Shown piece after piece: positions 7,871 to 15,204 of a stretch of 35,654 nucleotides of DNA. How positions within the stretch are numbered: position 1 is the first letter of the stretch; the number at the start of each line of letters is the position of its first letter. The position numbers were made by a program, and so were the translations under genes. Under the pieces are notes generated by a model. That model saw only the letters and a list, made by a program, of their open reading frames with translations, ran no database searches and was not told where the DNA came from. Origin of the DNA: Clostridia bacterium (GTDB taxonomy: Bacteria > Bacillota_A > Clostridia > Christensenellales > Aristaeellaceae); assembly GCA_017399225.1 (NCBI GenBank), contig JAFQEB010000076.1, positions 1 through 35,654 on the forward strand, in the 5' to 3' direction.

Positions 7871-7899
7871 TTGACAGGCATGGGCATCCATGGGATAAT
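7871..7899 (+). promoter_or_regulatory. Promoter of the CotH-type gene
   Basis: A perfect TTGACA (7871-7876), 17 bases, then GATAAT (7894-7899). Transcription would begin near 7906, 26 bases before the ATG at 7932. The rest of the divergent intergenic region (7671-7870) holds nothing recognised. Confidence 0.8.
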
Positions 7900-7931
7900 A
7901 TTGTATACATTTCCCGACAGGAGATACTGCC

Positions 7932-9896
7932 ATGAACAAGCTGCTTCGCCGGATGGCCGGCATTCTGTTCCTCTTCCTGCTGGTCTGCTGCACTCCCGCC
8001 CTGGCCGACCGGGGCGAGCTGACCTTCAGCCTCGCCAGCGGCTTCTATGAGGCGCCCATGCCCCTGGAGATCACCTGCGACGTGGAGGGGGCCAGGATCT
8101 ACTACACCACCGACGGCTCCGTCCCCGATGAGACCGACGCCCTCTACGATGAGGTCATCACCCTCATGTGGACGACGGAGAAGGAAGACCCGCTGAGCAA
8201 GATCACGGGCATCACCCTGGGCGAGACCTGGGTGCCGCAGAAGGATTTCCCCTCCGCGCATATCATCCGTGCGGTGGCCATCATGCCGGAGGGCACCCGC
8301 AGCCCCGTTGTCAGCGGCACCTACTTCATCGGCTACGACCGGGAGGAGCTCTACGGCGATACCGCCCTGATGCTGCTGGCCATCGATCCCAGCCATCTCT
8401 TTGATTACGAAACCGGCATCTACGTCACCGGCAAGCACTACGATGAATGGATCAAGGAGCAGACCGGCCCCTTTGAATCCTGGCAGGGCCAGGGCAACTA
8501 CACCCAGCGCGGCAGCGAGTGGGAGCGCCCTGTGACCGTCACCTACCTGCCTGCCGAGGGCCAGGGCTTCACGCAGGATATGGGCGTGCGCATCAAGGGC
8601 GGCGCCTCCCGCGGCAACAACCAGAAGTCCCTGCGCCTCATCGCCCGGGCCGACTACGGCGAGAAAAACGTCAAGTATGAGCTTTTCCCGGATAACCTCA
8701 GGGAATCAGACGGCCAGGTGGTGGAAAAGTACAAGTCCTTCACCCTGCGCAATGGCGGCAACGACTGCGACTTCGGCAAGATTCGCGACCCCTACATCCA
8801 GCGTCTGGCGGAGGGTATGCGCTTTGAGACCGCCGCAAACATGCCCGTCATCGCCTTCATCAACGGCGAATACTGGGGCCTGTACTCCCTGCACGAGGAG
8901 TACACGGACAACTACATCGATTACCACTACGGCATCAGCAACGACAATGTGATCACCGTCAAGGTGGGCGAGGTAGACGACGGCAACGACGAGGACATCG
9001 AGCTGTTCGACGAGATGCTCGACTACATCGCCTACAATGACATGTCCGACCCGGCGAAGTACGCCAAGGCCTGCGAAATGCTGGATATGGGCTCCTTTGC
9101 GGATTACTGCGCGCTGCACTTCTACATCGGCAACGAGGACGGCCCCTTCCAGAACAACAACTGGCAGATGTGGCGCGTGCGCGAGCCCGGTGCCGATGAC
9201 AGCCCCTATGCCGACGGCAAATGGCGCATGATGCTCTACGACACGGACTTCTCCTCCGGCATCTACGACAACGGCGGCGGCAGCGGCGAGGACAACATCC
9301 TGCCCGTCATCACCGGCACGGAATACCAGTGGCGGCACCCTGCGCTGCTGCTCAACTCCCTGATCCAGAACGAGGACTTCCTGGGCGAGCTGGTGAACGC
9401 CATGTGCGACATCCGCAACCTGTATTTCCACAAGGATCGCGCCGGCGCGCTGCTGGATGAGATGACCGACTGGTACCTCCCCTACCAGCCGGACAACCTG
9501 CTCCGCTTCGGCCCCCAGTGGGTCACCTGGAATGCCTCCCGCCATTTTTCCGATCACCTGAACAACATCCGCAACTACTTCACCAAGCGCTACGACCGCT
9601 TCCTGGATGTTGCCAAGAAGCCCTTTGAGCTGAGCAACCCGGCCACCATCACCATCAAGCTCGAGGGCGAGGGCGTGGTATACATCAACGGACGCGACGA
9701 GACGCCCATCGAGAAGAACACCACGGTCAAGTACTTCCCCGAATATGGGATCACGGTGACCGCCGTTCCCGCCCCGGGCAAACGCTTCGCGGGCTGGAAG
9801 ACCTCCAGCAAGTACGGCGTGGTGGAAGATGCACAGGCTGCCACGACGACCTTCACCTTCTCCCGCACGGTGAAGCTGACGGCTGTGTTTGAATAA
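7932..9896 (+). CDS. CotH-family protein kinase-like secreted protein
   Basis: 654 residues with a signal peptide (MNKLLRRMAGILFLFLLVCC, cut near ALA-DR). Domains in order: residues about 30-140, a chitobiase/Fn3-associated type domain (GFYEAPMPLEITCD, ARIYYTTDGSVPDE, IIRAVAIMPEG); about 195-555, a CotH kinase domain (MGVRIKGGASRGNNQKSLRL near 220, FTLRNGGNDCDF near 270, YWGLYSLHEEYTDNYI, and the likely metal-binding motif MLYDTDFSSG with Asp437 and Asp439); about 575-654, a beta-grasp InlB-repeat-like tail (YGITVTAVPAPGKRFAGWK). CotH of Bacillus is an atypical kinase that phosphorylates spore-coat proteins; here the target is unknown and no CotB/CotG-like substrate is adjacent. The gene stands alone between a strong promoter and a terminator, which suggests an exported surface enzyme. 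Confidence 0.9.
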   Translation: MNKLLRRMAGILFLFLLVCCTPALADRGELTFSLASGFYEAPMPLEITCDVEGARIYYTTDGSVPDETDALYDEVITLMWTTEKEDPLSKITGITLGETWVPQKDFPSAHIIRAVAIMPEGTRSPVVSGTYFIGYDREELYGDTALMLLAIDPSHLFDYETGIYVTGKHYDEWIKEQTGPFESWQGQGNYTQRGSEWERPVTVTYLPAEGQGFTQDMGVRIKGGASRGNNQKSLRLIARADYGEKNVKYELFPDNLRESDGQVVEKYKSFTLRNGGNDCDFGKIRDPYIQRLAEGMRFETAANMPVIAFINGEYWGLYSLHEEYTDNYIDYHYGISNDNVITVKVGEVDDGNDEDIELFDEMLDYIAYNDMSDPAKYAKACEMLDMGSFADYCALHFYIGNEDGPFQNNNWQMWRVREPGADDSPYADGKWRMMLYDTDFSSGIYDNGGGSGEDNILPVITGTEYQWRHPALLLNSLIQNEDFLGELVNAMCDIRNLYFHKDRAGALLDEMTDWYLPYQPDNLLRFGPQWVTWNASRHFSDHLNNIRNYFTKRYDRFLDVAKKPFELSNPATITIKLEGEGVVYINGRDETPIEKNTTVKYFPEYGITVTAVPAPGKRFAGWKTSSKYGVVEDAQAATTTFTFSRTVKLTAVFE

Positions 9897-9909
9897 CTGC
9901 ACACGAAAA

Positions 9910-9942
9910 GCGCCCCGGCCAGTACGGTCGGGGCGCAGTTTA
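9910..9942 (+). terminator. Terminator after the CotH-type gene
   Basis: GCGCCCCGGCC (9910-9920), loop AGTAC, GGTCGGGGCGC (9926-9936), then AGTTTA. The stem is 11 pairs with one G-T. It lies between convergent genes and may act in both directions. Confidence 0.75.
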
Positions 9943-9982
9943 TTCAGCACAATCTATACAGCGGAGCGGCGAGGGCAATCGT

Positions 9983-10612
9983 TTAATTCTCATATACGAC
10001 CCCATTATTCGCTCTGGCAAACTCCACCGGATCAATATCAAACTTCCTGAAGAAGTAGCCCAGGTCTTCAGCCGTGGCAGCACCGCCGTCATAAGCCATG
10101 ATCTCTTCGTAGCAGAAGTGGCCGCGTTCCTTATCGCACAAGATCAGGCCAACCTTTGCCCGGTCTGTGTACCAGGTAGGACTGCCATTATGGCCCTTGT
10201 CCAACCAAATCAGGTTATCAACCGTCCACATATCATAGCGGCTGTCATACGGGAACGCCTCAGGCTCTCCCTTTTTTGCCAGCTGCTGATAGTAGGCGTC
10301 AAACTGCTCCTCATCATCGATATAAAACTCAAGGACTGCTTCACAGGCATATGAGTCGGGCTTTTGCGCCCTGTAGTAGTATGTAACATCCGAGAAATCG
10401 TCAACAGACGACGGGAAGAAAGAGGTGATGAACTCAGCAGGCGTTTCATTATCATAGTTGCCGGTAAAAACGCCATATTGCTCTATGCTGGTTGTAACAT
10501 ACGGCGTCGAGCCCAGCAGCAAATTCAGCAGGGAACCAGCGCATAGAGCCTGCCAATATATACAGAGTACCGCAGCGGCTGCAATCACGCCTCCTTTAAG
10601 GAGCTTCTTCAT
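9983..10612 (-). CDS. Small membrane-anchored or exported protein of unknown function
   Basis: 209 residues from the ATG at 10612, preceded by AAAGGTGG about 11 bases upstream; a GTG five codons earlier in the same frame is an alternative start. A hydrophobic N-terminal stretch (MKKLLKGGVIAAAAVLCIYW) is a signal anchor or signal peptide. The rest is acidic and aromatic-rich (VTYYYRAQKPDSYACEAVLE, FYIDDEEQFDAYYQQLAKKG, YFFRKFDIDPVEFARAN). Codon use is less GC-biased than in the neighbours, with several TAT, ATA and AAA codons, so recent arrival is possible. I do not recognise the family. It ends opposite the CotH terminator and lies 29 bases after the nitroreductase gene. Confidence 0.7.
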   Translation of the reverse strand: MKKLLKGGVIAAAAVLCIYWQALCAGSLLNLLLGSTPYVTTSIEQYGVFTGNYDNETPAEFITSFFPSSVDDFSDVTYYYRAQKPDSYACEAVLEFYIDDEEQFDAYYQQLAKKGEPEAFPYDSRYDMWTVDNLIWLDKGHNGSPTWYTDRAKVGLILCDKERGHFCYEEIMAYDGGAATAEDLGYFFRKFDIDPVEFARANNGVVYEN

Positions 10613-10641
10613 TTTGCAATTCACCACCTTTGTCTTACCCT

Positions 10642-11373
10642 TTACATCCTCACACTGCCCACGTAAACGTACCCTTCCTTCTCCGGCCTCTCCTCCGGGC
10701 GGAAGAAGGTAAAGCTGTCCGGGCAGGACACATACAGGTGGGCCAGCATGATGCCCATATCGATGGGGTTCATGCGGCCATGGGTGCGCTTCTTCAGCAG
10801 CTTGAGCTCCTCGCGGAAAAGGTGGAGCACATTACCGTCATGGGTAAAGTACCAGGGCTGGCTGTTGGTGGCCGAAGGCGCAAGGCGGGCTGCCTCCAGC
10901 CGCACGTCCGGTTGATCGGCGATCTCCTCCATCGTGCGGCGCTTGAAGTCGTCCACGCCTGTGCGGAGGGGCGCATCATCCGGGAGTCCGAAGGCCATCA
11001 TCACCGCCAGCTTCATGCCCTCCGGCGGGGGAAGCTGCTTTTCGTCCGGCCAGCCCAGGCCCACCCAGCAAGCCCCCAGTCCCAGCGACTGCAGGTACAG
11101 ATCCAGCTGCTGGTACATGTAGCCCACGTTGATCAGCGCGTCGTCGCCCTCCGCGGCGTAGAAGGCCAGGAACTGCGGATTGCGCCACTTCTGCAGGAAG
11201 GAAGCCTGGCTGGTCTCAATGATGCGGGCCGCGGTGGGCGCGCCGGGAATAAGCGGCGTAAGCCCATCCATGAAGGCGCGGATGTCCGCCATCGTCGCTT
11301 TATCCACCGGCTCCGGCAGATAGCTGCGCACGGAGCGCCGCTGAGGGATCATCGCTTTGAGCTGTTCCATCAT
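10642..11373 (-). CDS. Nitroreductase family protein (TM1586 type)
   Basis: 243 residues. It opens with the nitroreductase start pattern (AMIPQRRSVRSYLPEPVDKA). A later half repeats the fold with QPDVRLEAARLAPSATNSQP, the usual flavin-contacting ARLAPSATNxQPW segment, and the middle has LDLYLQSLGLGACWVGLGWP. This two-lobed form matches the single-chain TM1586-type nitroreductases that bind FMN. The substrate is unknown. The start at 11373 or 11370 (two ATGs) follows a weak AGGA. It lies 24 bases after the DUF1653 gene and is probably cotranscribed with it. Cytoplasmic oxidoreductase; family confident, role not. Confidence 0.85.
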   Translation of the reverse strand: MMEQLKAMIPQRRSVRSYLPEPVDKATMADIRAFMDGLTPLIPGAPTAARIIETSQASFLQKWRNPQFLAFYAAEGDDALINVGYMYQQLDLYLQSLGLGACWVGLGWPDEKQLPPPEGMKLAVMMAFGLPDDAPLRTGVDDFKRRTMEEIADQPDVRLEAARLAPSATNSQPWYFTHDGNVLHLFREELKLLKKRTHGRMNPIDMGIMLAHLYVSCPDSFTFFRPEERPEKEGYVYVGSVRM

Positions 11374-11397
11374 GTCCTATTTCTCTCTTTCTGTCAC

Positions 11398-11634
11398 TCA
11401 AACATTGTCCGTGACCAGTTCGAAGCGGTATTGCTGCGGGCAGTCCGGGTACTTTTCCCGATCCACCTCCTCCAGGAACATGGCCAGCGGGCGGATCCAC
11501 AGCTTGCCTTCACCATAGAGCTGGCGGTACACCACATACTCCTCTAACGTTTCGGAATGCTTTGCCACGTCCACCACGAGGTAGCAGCGGCCCTTGAAGT
11601 GGCGGTAGACGCCGTTGATTTTCACTTCGCGCAT
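11398..11634 (-). CDS. DUF1653 domain protein
   Basis: 78 residues, the whole domain: GVYRHFKGRCYLVVDVAKHS, ETLEEYVVYRQLYGEGKLWI and RPLAMFLEEV are the family signature. GGAGGAG precedes the ATG by 7 bases. The function of DUF1653 is not known; it is a small beta-rich domain often found as a stand-alone protein in Firmicutes. It heads a probable two-gene unit with the nitroreductase and lies downstream of the hom terminator. Confidence 0.9.
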   Translation of the reverse strand: MREVKINGVYRHFKGRCYLVVDVAKHSETLEEYVVYRQLYGEGKLWIRPLAMFLEEVDREKYPDCPQQYRFELVTDNV

Positions 11635-11698
11635 GTCTTTCTCCTCCGCAAACCGGCATTCACTGGCTATATCATAACACAGTTGTCAGGCAGCCGCA

Positions 11699-11728
11699 AT
11701 AAAAGGCGCGAATTGTTACATCCGCGCC
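11699..11728 (-). terminator. Terminator of hom
   Basis: On the minus strand GGCGCG (11728-11723), a 12-base loop, CGCGCC (11710-11705), then TTTTATT. It lies just after the homoserine dehydrogenase stop codon. Confidence 0.75.
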
Positions 11729-11740
11729 GTGTGTATTCGT

Positions 11741-13018
11741 TTACTTCTCCACGCGGATCATGCTCTCCACGGTGCAGATCGCAGGATCGAAGGAAGCCAG
11801 GGCGGCCTGCATGGCCTTCTCCGGCGCGGCGTGGGTGATGAAGATCAACGGCACGCGGCCGTCCTCGACGCTGCCCTTCTGCATCATGGTCGCAATGGAG
11901 ACATTCTCCCGGGCAAACCAGCCAGCCACCTTGGCCAGCACGCCGGGCTGATCCGCCGCCGTGATGCGGACGAAATAGCTGCTGTTCCAGTTGTCCTCGA
12001 AGGTGAGGGTGGCATCCGCATCCGCCTTGTTGGCGAAGGTAGGATGCACATGCACATCGGCAATAGCGGCGTGGATGATATCGCCCACAACAGCCGAGGC
12101 GGTGGGCATATCGCCTGCGCCGCGGCCCTGGAGCATCATCTCCTGGCAGGCATGGCCGTGCAGGTAGACCGCATTGAAGCTGCCGTTGACCTGAGCCAGG
12201 GGGTGATCCTTGGGCAGGAAGGTGGGATGGACACGCACCTCGATGGTGTCTCCCTCGCGCTTGGCCAGGGCCAGGAGCTTGAGGACATAGCCCATCTCCT
12301 TGCCGCAGGCGATGTCCATGGCCGTCAGGTGGGTGATGCCCTCCACATACACCTTGCGGAAGGGCACGCGGGCATGGAAGGCCAGGCTGGACATGATGGA
12401 CAGCTTGTACGCCGCATCATAGCCCTCGACGTCGGAAGCGGGGTTGGGCTCCGCCAGGCCCAGGCGCTTGGCGTCCTCCAGCACATCCTGATAGCTCTCG
12501 CCCTTTTCATACATGCGGGAAAGGATGTAGTTGGTGGTGCCGTTGATGATGCCCATCAGGCTCTTGATGCGGTTGGCCTGCAGGGAATGGTTGAGGGTAT
12601 CGATGATGGGGATTGCACCGCAGACGCTGGCCTCGTAGTACAGGCCCACATTGCGCTCCTGCGCGGCGGCCTGCAGGCGGTGCCAGTTGAGGGCCACGGC
12701 GACCTTGTTGGCCGTCACGACGGTCTTGCCGGAGCGCAGCGCACGGATCATATACTCCGTCGCAGGCTGCTCGCCGCCCATGAATTCGACCACGATGCTG
12801 ATCTCCGGGTCGTTGATGATCTCATCCACGTCGGTGGTCAGCAGCTCCTGCGGCACAGCGCAGGTACGGGCCTTGTTCAGGTTGCGCACCAGCACCTTCT
12901 TCACGCGGATGCTGAGGTTATCGCGGTGGGCCAGCTCCTTCTGGAAGCCCTCCAGCAGATTCCACACGCCGCCGCCGACATTGCCGCAGCCCAGAAAACC
13001 GATCACTACATTCTTCAT
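11741..13018 (-). CDS. hom: Homoserine dehydrogenase
   Basis: 425 residues from the ATG at 13018, which has AGGAGG 8 bases upstream; a longer frame extends ten codons further without a ribosome binding site. It reduces aspartate semialdehyde to homoserine with NAD(P)H, feeding threonine and methionine synthesis. Seen: Rossmann motif GFLGCGNVGGGVWNLL near residues 5-20, NKVAVALNW, YEASVCGAIPIIDTL, GIINGTTNYILSRM, the catalytic-site segment EGYDAAYKLSIMSSLAF, and a C-terminal ACT domain (about 350-425, SYFVRITAADQPGVLAKVAG), which usually gives feedback control by threonine. It is a single gene here; thrB and thrC are not adjacent. Assignment is secure. Confidence 0.97.
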   Translation of the reverse strand: MKNVVIGFLGCGNVGGGVWNLLEGFQKELAHRDNLSIRVKKVLVRNLNKARTCAVPQELLTTDVDEIINDPEISIVVEFMGGEQPATEYMIRALRSGKTVVTANKVAVALNWHRLQAAAQERNVGLYYEASVCGAIPIIDTLNHSLQANRIKSLMGIINGTTNYILSRMYEKGESYQDVLEDAKRLGLAEPNPASDVEGYDAAYKLSIMSSLAFHARVPFRKVYVEGITHLTAMDIACGKEMGYVLKLLALAKREGDTIEVRVHPTFLPKDHPLAQVNGSFNAVYLHGHACQEMMLQGRGAGDMPTASAVVGDIIHAAIADVHVHPTFANKADADATLTFEDNWNSSYFVRITAADQPGVLAKVAGWFARENVSIATMMQKGSVEDGRVPLIFITHAAPEKAMQAALASFDPAICTVESMIRVEK

Positions 13019-13043
13019 GGTTCTAACCTCCTGATGGGGGTGT

Positions 13044-13190
13044 TTCATTCAGGGCAGCAGAGCTGCCCTCCTTATAAAGGCTCCCTCCCCGAGGGAGCTG
13101 GCAGTCCGCTTGCGGACTGACTGAGGGAGTTCATTCAAGGGCAGCGGAGCTGCCTTCCTTATAAAGGCTCCCTGCCGAGGAAACTGGCAG
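13044..13190. repeat. 61-base direct repeats upstream of hom
   Basis: 13044-13104 and 13130-13190 are direct repeats of about 61 bases (both TTCATTCA..GGGCAGC.GAGCTGCC..CCTTATAAAGGCTCCCT.CC..), with an 86-base period. Between them is a hairpin segment of the CTCCCTCAGTC palindrome family (TCCGCTTGCGGACTGACTGAGGGAG). No gene is present. Confidence 0.75.
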
Positions 13191-13191
13191 A

Positions 13192-13394
13192 CTTTCAAAA
13201 AGTTGTTGTAACTCGCCGTCGGCAGACTGTAAATCGAAAATCGGCGACATGCGCGGCGATTTTCGCGCTTTTCCGTCAGGAAAAGCTTCCTTACACGAGC
13301 GAACGACCGGGAGGGCTGCTTGCAGCCTGACCAGTGAGCGAGTGCAAACCCTCGAAAAAGTGCTTTCAGCACTTTTTCGACACGCCGGCTGAGG
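13192..13394 (-). repeat. Structured 3'-UTR element, copy 3
   Basis: On the minus strand it starts a few bases after the coaX stop codon. Hairpins are GAAAAAGTGCTgaaAGCACTTTTTC, GGCTGCaaGCAGCC and GCTTTTCCtgacGGAAAAGC, and the linkers TTGCACTCGCTCACTGGTC and CTCCCGGTCGTTCGCTCGTGTAAGG match copies 1 and 2. The distal third differs from the other copies (a GAAAATCGCCG.../CGGCGATTTTC-like arm), so it is a diverged or recombined copy. No intrinsic terminator with a T run was seen right after it. Confidence 0.72.
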
Positions 13395-13397
13395 GCG

Positions 13398-14171
13398 TTA
13401 CGCCTTGTTCCGCTCGTAGATGAGCCTCAAGCCCTTGAGGGTCAGCAGGCCGTCCAGCTTGTCGATGCACTTGGCTTCCTCGGCGATGAACACCGCCATG
13501 CCGCCGGTCGCCACGACGGTCGCCTCCTTGCCCAGCTCCTTCTTCATCTGCTTGACAAGGTTGGAGACCATGCCCACATAGCCGTAATACATGCCGGACT
13601 GCAGGTTGGTCAGCGTCGTGCGGCCGATGACATGCTCGGGCTTGGCCAGGGCAAAGCGCGGGAGCTTGGCCGTGCCGGAGACGAGGGCTTCCGAAGCCAG
13701 CTTGATGCCGGGGAAGATCGCGCCGCCGAGGAACGCGCCGTTTTCATCCACCACGCCGAAGGTGGTAGCAGTGCCGAAGTCGATGAAGATGACCGGCTTG
13801 TCCCCGCCGTACTCATCATAGGCGGCCACGGCGTTGGCGATGCGGTCGCTGCCCAATTCCCGCGGGTTTTCGTAGCGGATGTTGATGCCCGTCTTCACGC
13901 CGGGGGCAATGAAGGTAGGGGTGATGCCAAAGTAGTTCTGGCACATATGCTCGATGGTGAAGTTGATCGTAGGGACGACGGAGGACATGACGATGCCCTC
14001 CACCGACTTGGGATCAACGCCCTCGTGCCGGAACAGGTTCATAATGGTGATGCCGTATTCGTCGGAGGTGTTGGTGATGTTGGTGGATAGCCGCCAGTAC
14101 TTCACCATTTCCTTGCCGTCGAAGAGGGCGGTTTTGATGTTGGTGTTGCCGATGTCAAGGGTGAGAATCAT
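13398..14171 (-). CDS. coaX: Type III pantothenate kinase
   Basis: 257 residues, normal length. It phosphorylates pantothenate in the first step of coenzyme A synthesis; CoaX enzymes need a monovalent cation and resist CoA feedback (family knowledge). Seen: phosphate-binding DIGNTNIKTALFDG at residues 5-18, VMSSVVPTIN, GINIRYENPRELGSDRIANA (pantothenate site), VIFIDFGTATTFGVVDENGA, FLGGAIFPGIKLASEAL and the C-terminal VVATGGMAVFIAEE. It lies 30 bases after the ECF S component gene and is probably cotranscribed with it from the promoter at 15053-15081 behind the hairpin leader. The stop codon is followed by copy 3 of the structured element. Assignment is secure. Confidence 0.97.
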   Translation of the reverse strand: MILTLDIGNTNIKTALFDGKEMVKYWRLSTNITNTSDEYGITIMNLFRHEGVDPKSVEGIVMSSVVPTINFTIEHMCQNYFGITPTFIAPGVKTGINIRYENPRELGSDRIANAVAAYDEYGGDKPVIFIDFGTATTFGVVDENGAFLGGAIFPGIKLASEALVSGTAKLPRFALAKPEHVIGRTTLTNLQSGMYYGYVGMVSNLVKQMKKELGKEATVVATGGMAVFIAEEAKCIDKLDGLLTLKGLRLIYERNKA

Positions 14172-14201
14172 ATATTTCCTCCGAACAGGGAGTGAAGGGC
14201 C

Positions 14202-14774
14202 TTACTTCTTCATTCTCCACAGCGCCGTCAGGATCGGCGGGGTGATCACGGCTGCGGCGATAGCCTCCAGGGGGCCCGCACCGCCGGCCACAGCAGCGAT
14301 GGTCGTCAGCACCTTGGTGTTGTCAATGCCGCACAGCACATAGAACAGCAGCATCAGACCCAGGTACAGCACCGTGTTGGTCAGGGAGCCACAGGCCGCC
14401 GCCACCGCAGAGGCGACATGCTTCTGCTTTTTGCTCAGCAGGCGGTACACGCCGGCGATCACCAGCGGGATGCACAGGCGGGGCAGGATGGTCATGACGG
14501 CCATCAGTGCCGGAGAGGCGCCCATCAGCGTCGATACCAGCGCAGATGGCTTGGTCAGCGCCGATACCAGCGAGGTCGCAGCAAAGGCGGCGCCCAGGAT
14601 CAGGCCGTACTTCCATCCCATATAGATCGTGCCCACAGCCACCGGGATCACCAGCAGCGTCACGTTGCAGAAGCCCAGGGGGATCAGGCCCAGGGGCGTC
14701 TGGCCCATGAGGAAGATCAGGCCGGCAAAGAGCGCCAGGAGCACGAGATTCCGAAGATTCTTGTTGGTGTTCAT
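14202..14774 (-). CDS. ECF transporter S component, probably for pantothenate
   Basis: 190 residues, nearly all hydrophobic, with about six membrane segments, the size of an ECF substrate-binding (S) component. Segments include LVLLALFAGLIFLMGQTPLG, FCNVTLLVIPVAVGTIYMGW, YGLILGAAFAATSLVSAL and LVIAGVYRLLSKKQKHVASA. S components bind a vitamin and dock on a shared EcfA/A'/T module, which is not in the window. Because the next gene in the operon is coaX and the leader carries tandem hairpins, pantothenate is the likely vitamin; this is inference from context. The ribosome binding site GGAGG (14787-14783) lies 8 bases before the ATG and is the end of the nearest tandem repeat unit. Confidence 0.82.
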   Translation of the reverse strand: MNTNKNLRNLVLLALFAGLIFLMGQTPLGLIPLGFCNVTLLVIPVAVGTIYMGWKYGLILGAAFAATSLVSALTKPSALVSTLMGASPALMAVMTILPRLCIPLVIAGVYRLLSKKQKHVASAVAAACGSLTNTVLYLGLMLLFYVLCGIDNTKVLTTIAAVAGGAGPLEAIAAAVITPPILTALWRMKK

Positions 14775-14782
14775 TTTTTCTA

Positions 14783-14968
14783 CCTCCGCTCGGGTTCCAC
14801 GACGGATACCCTACGTTGTCTGGGAAGAGTCTGCCCGTTGAAACGGGTCGAAGACCCCTCCGCTCGGGTTCCATGATGGATACCCTACGTTGTCTGGGAA
14901 GAGTCTGCCCGTTGAAACGGGTCGAAGACCCCTCCGCTCGGGTTCCGTGATGGATACCCTACGTTATC
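14783..14968 (-). promoter_or_regulatory. Tandem bulged-hairpin leader (pan-RNA-like) before the ECF/coaX genes
   Basis: Two full 74-base units (14783-14856, 14857-14930) and a half unit (14931-14968). On the minus strand each holds a hairpin at 14787-14815, 14861-14889 or 14935-14963: CGU, bulged A, GGG, UA, UCC, a 5-base tip, GGA, A, CCC, GA, GCG. The tip differs between copies while the arms stay fixed. The linker of each full unit holds a second hairpin (GTCT..CCCG...CGGG.AGAC). The closest copy ends in GGAGG, the ribosome binding site of the ECF gene. Shape, tandem layout, long leader and pantothenate context recall the published pan RNA motif; I could not compare against its consensus. 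Confidence 0.6.
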
Positions 14969-15052
14969 AAAATGGGATGAAATCCCGGTCTTCCGCTCCG
15001 GCCGAGGCTGTCCGGGGCAGATGCTCCCGGCAGGCCGGATTGGATACATTCC

Positions 15053-15081
15053 ATTATACTTGAATTCAGCGGGATTGTAAA
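15053..15081 (-). promoter_or_regulatory. Promoter of the ECF S component / coaX unit
   Basis: On the minus strand TTTACA (15081-15076), 17 bases, perfect TATAAT (15058-15053). Start near 15046 gives a leader of about 270 bases that contains all three tandem hairpins. Confidence 0.8.
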
Positions 15082-15152
15082 GCAAAAGACAGGAACAGAA
15101 CAACAAGCCGCCTTTCCCCATACTCTCCCGTCCGGCTTTTCCGCCTTTTTGA

Positions 15153-15181
15153 TTGACAGACTTTGCCAACCGTTGTATAGT
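15153..15181 (+). promoter_or_regulatory. Promoter of the YARHG-domain gene
   Basis: Perfect TTGACA (15153-15158), 17 bases, TATAGT (15176-15181). AGGAGG at 15191-15196 and the ATG at 15205 follow closely, so the leader is very short. Confidence 0.8.
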
Positions 15182-15204
15182 AAAGCTACAAGGAGGTTGA
15201 GCCT

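Noticed and set aside
14783..14968. Tandem 74-base units considered as a CRISPR array
   Set aside because: The whole unit repeats, including what would be spacers; there are only two and a half copies and no cas genes. The hairpin pattern fits a leader RNA better.
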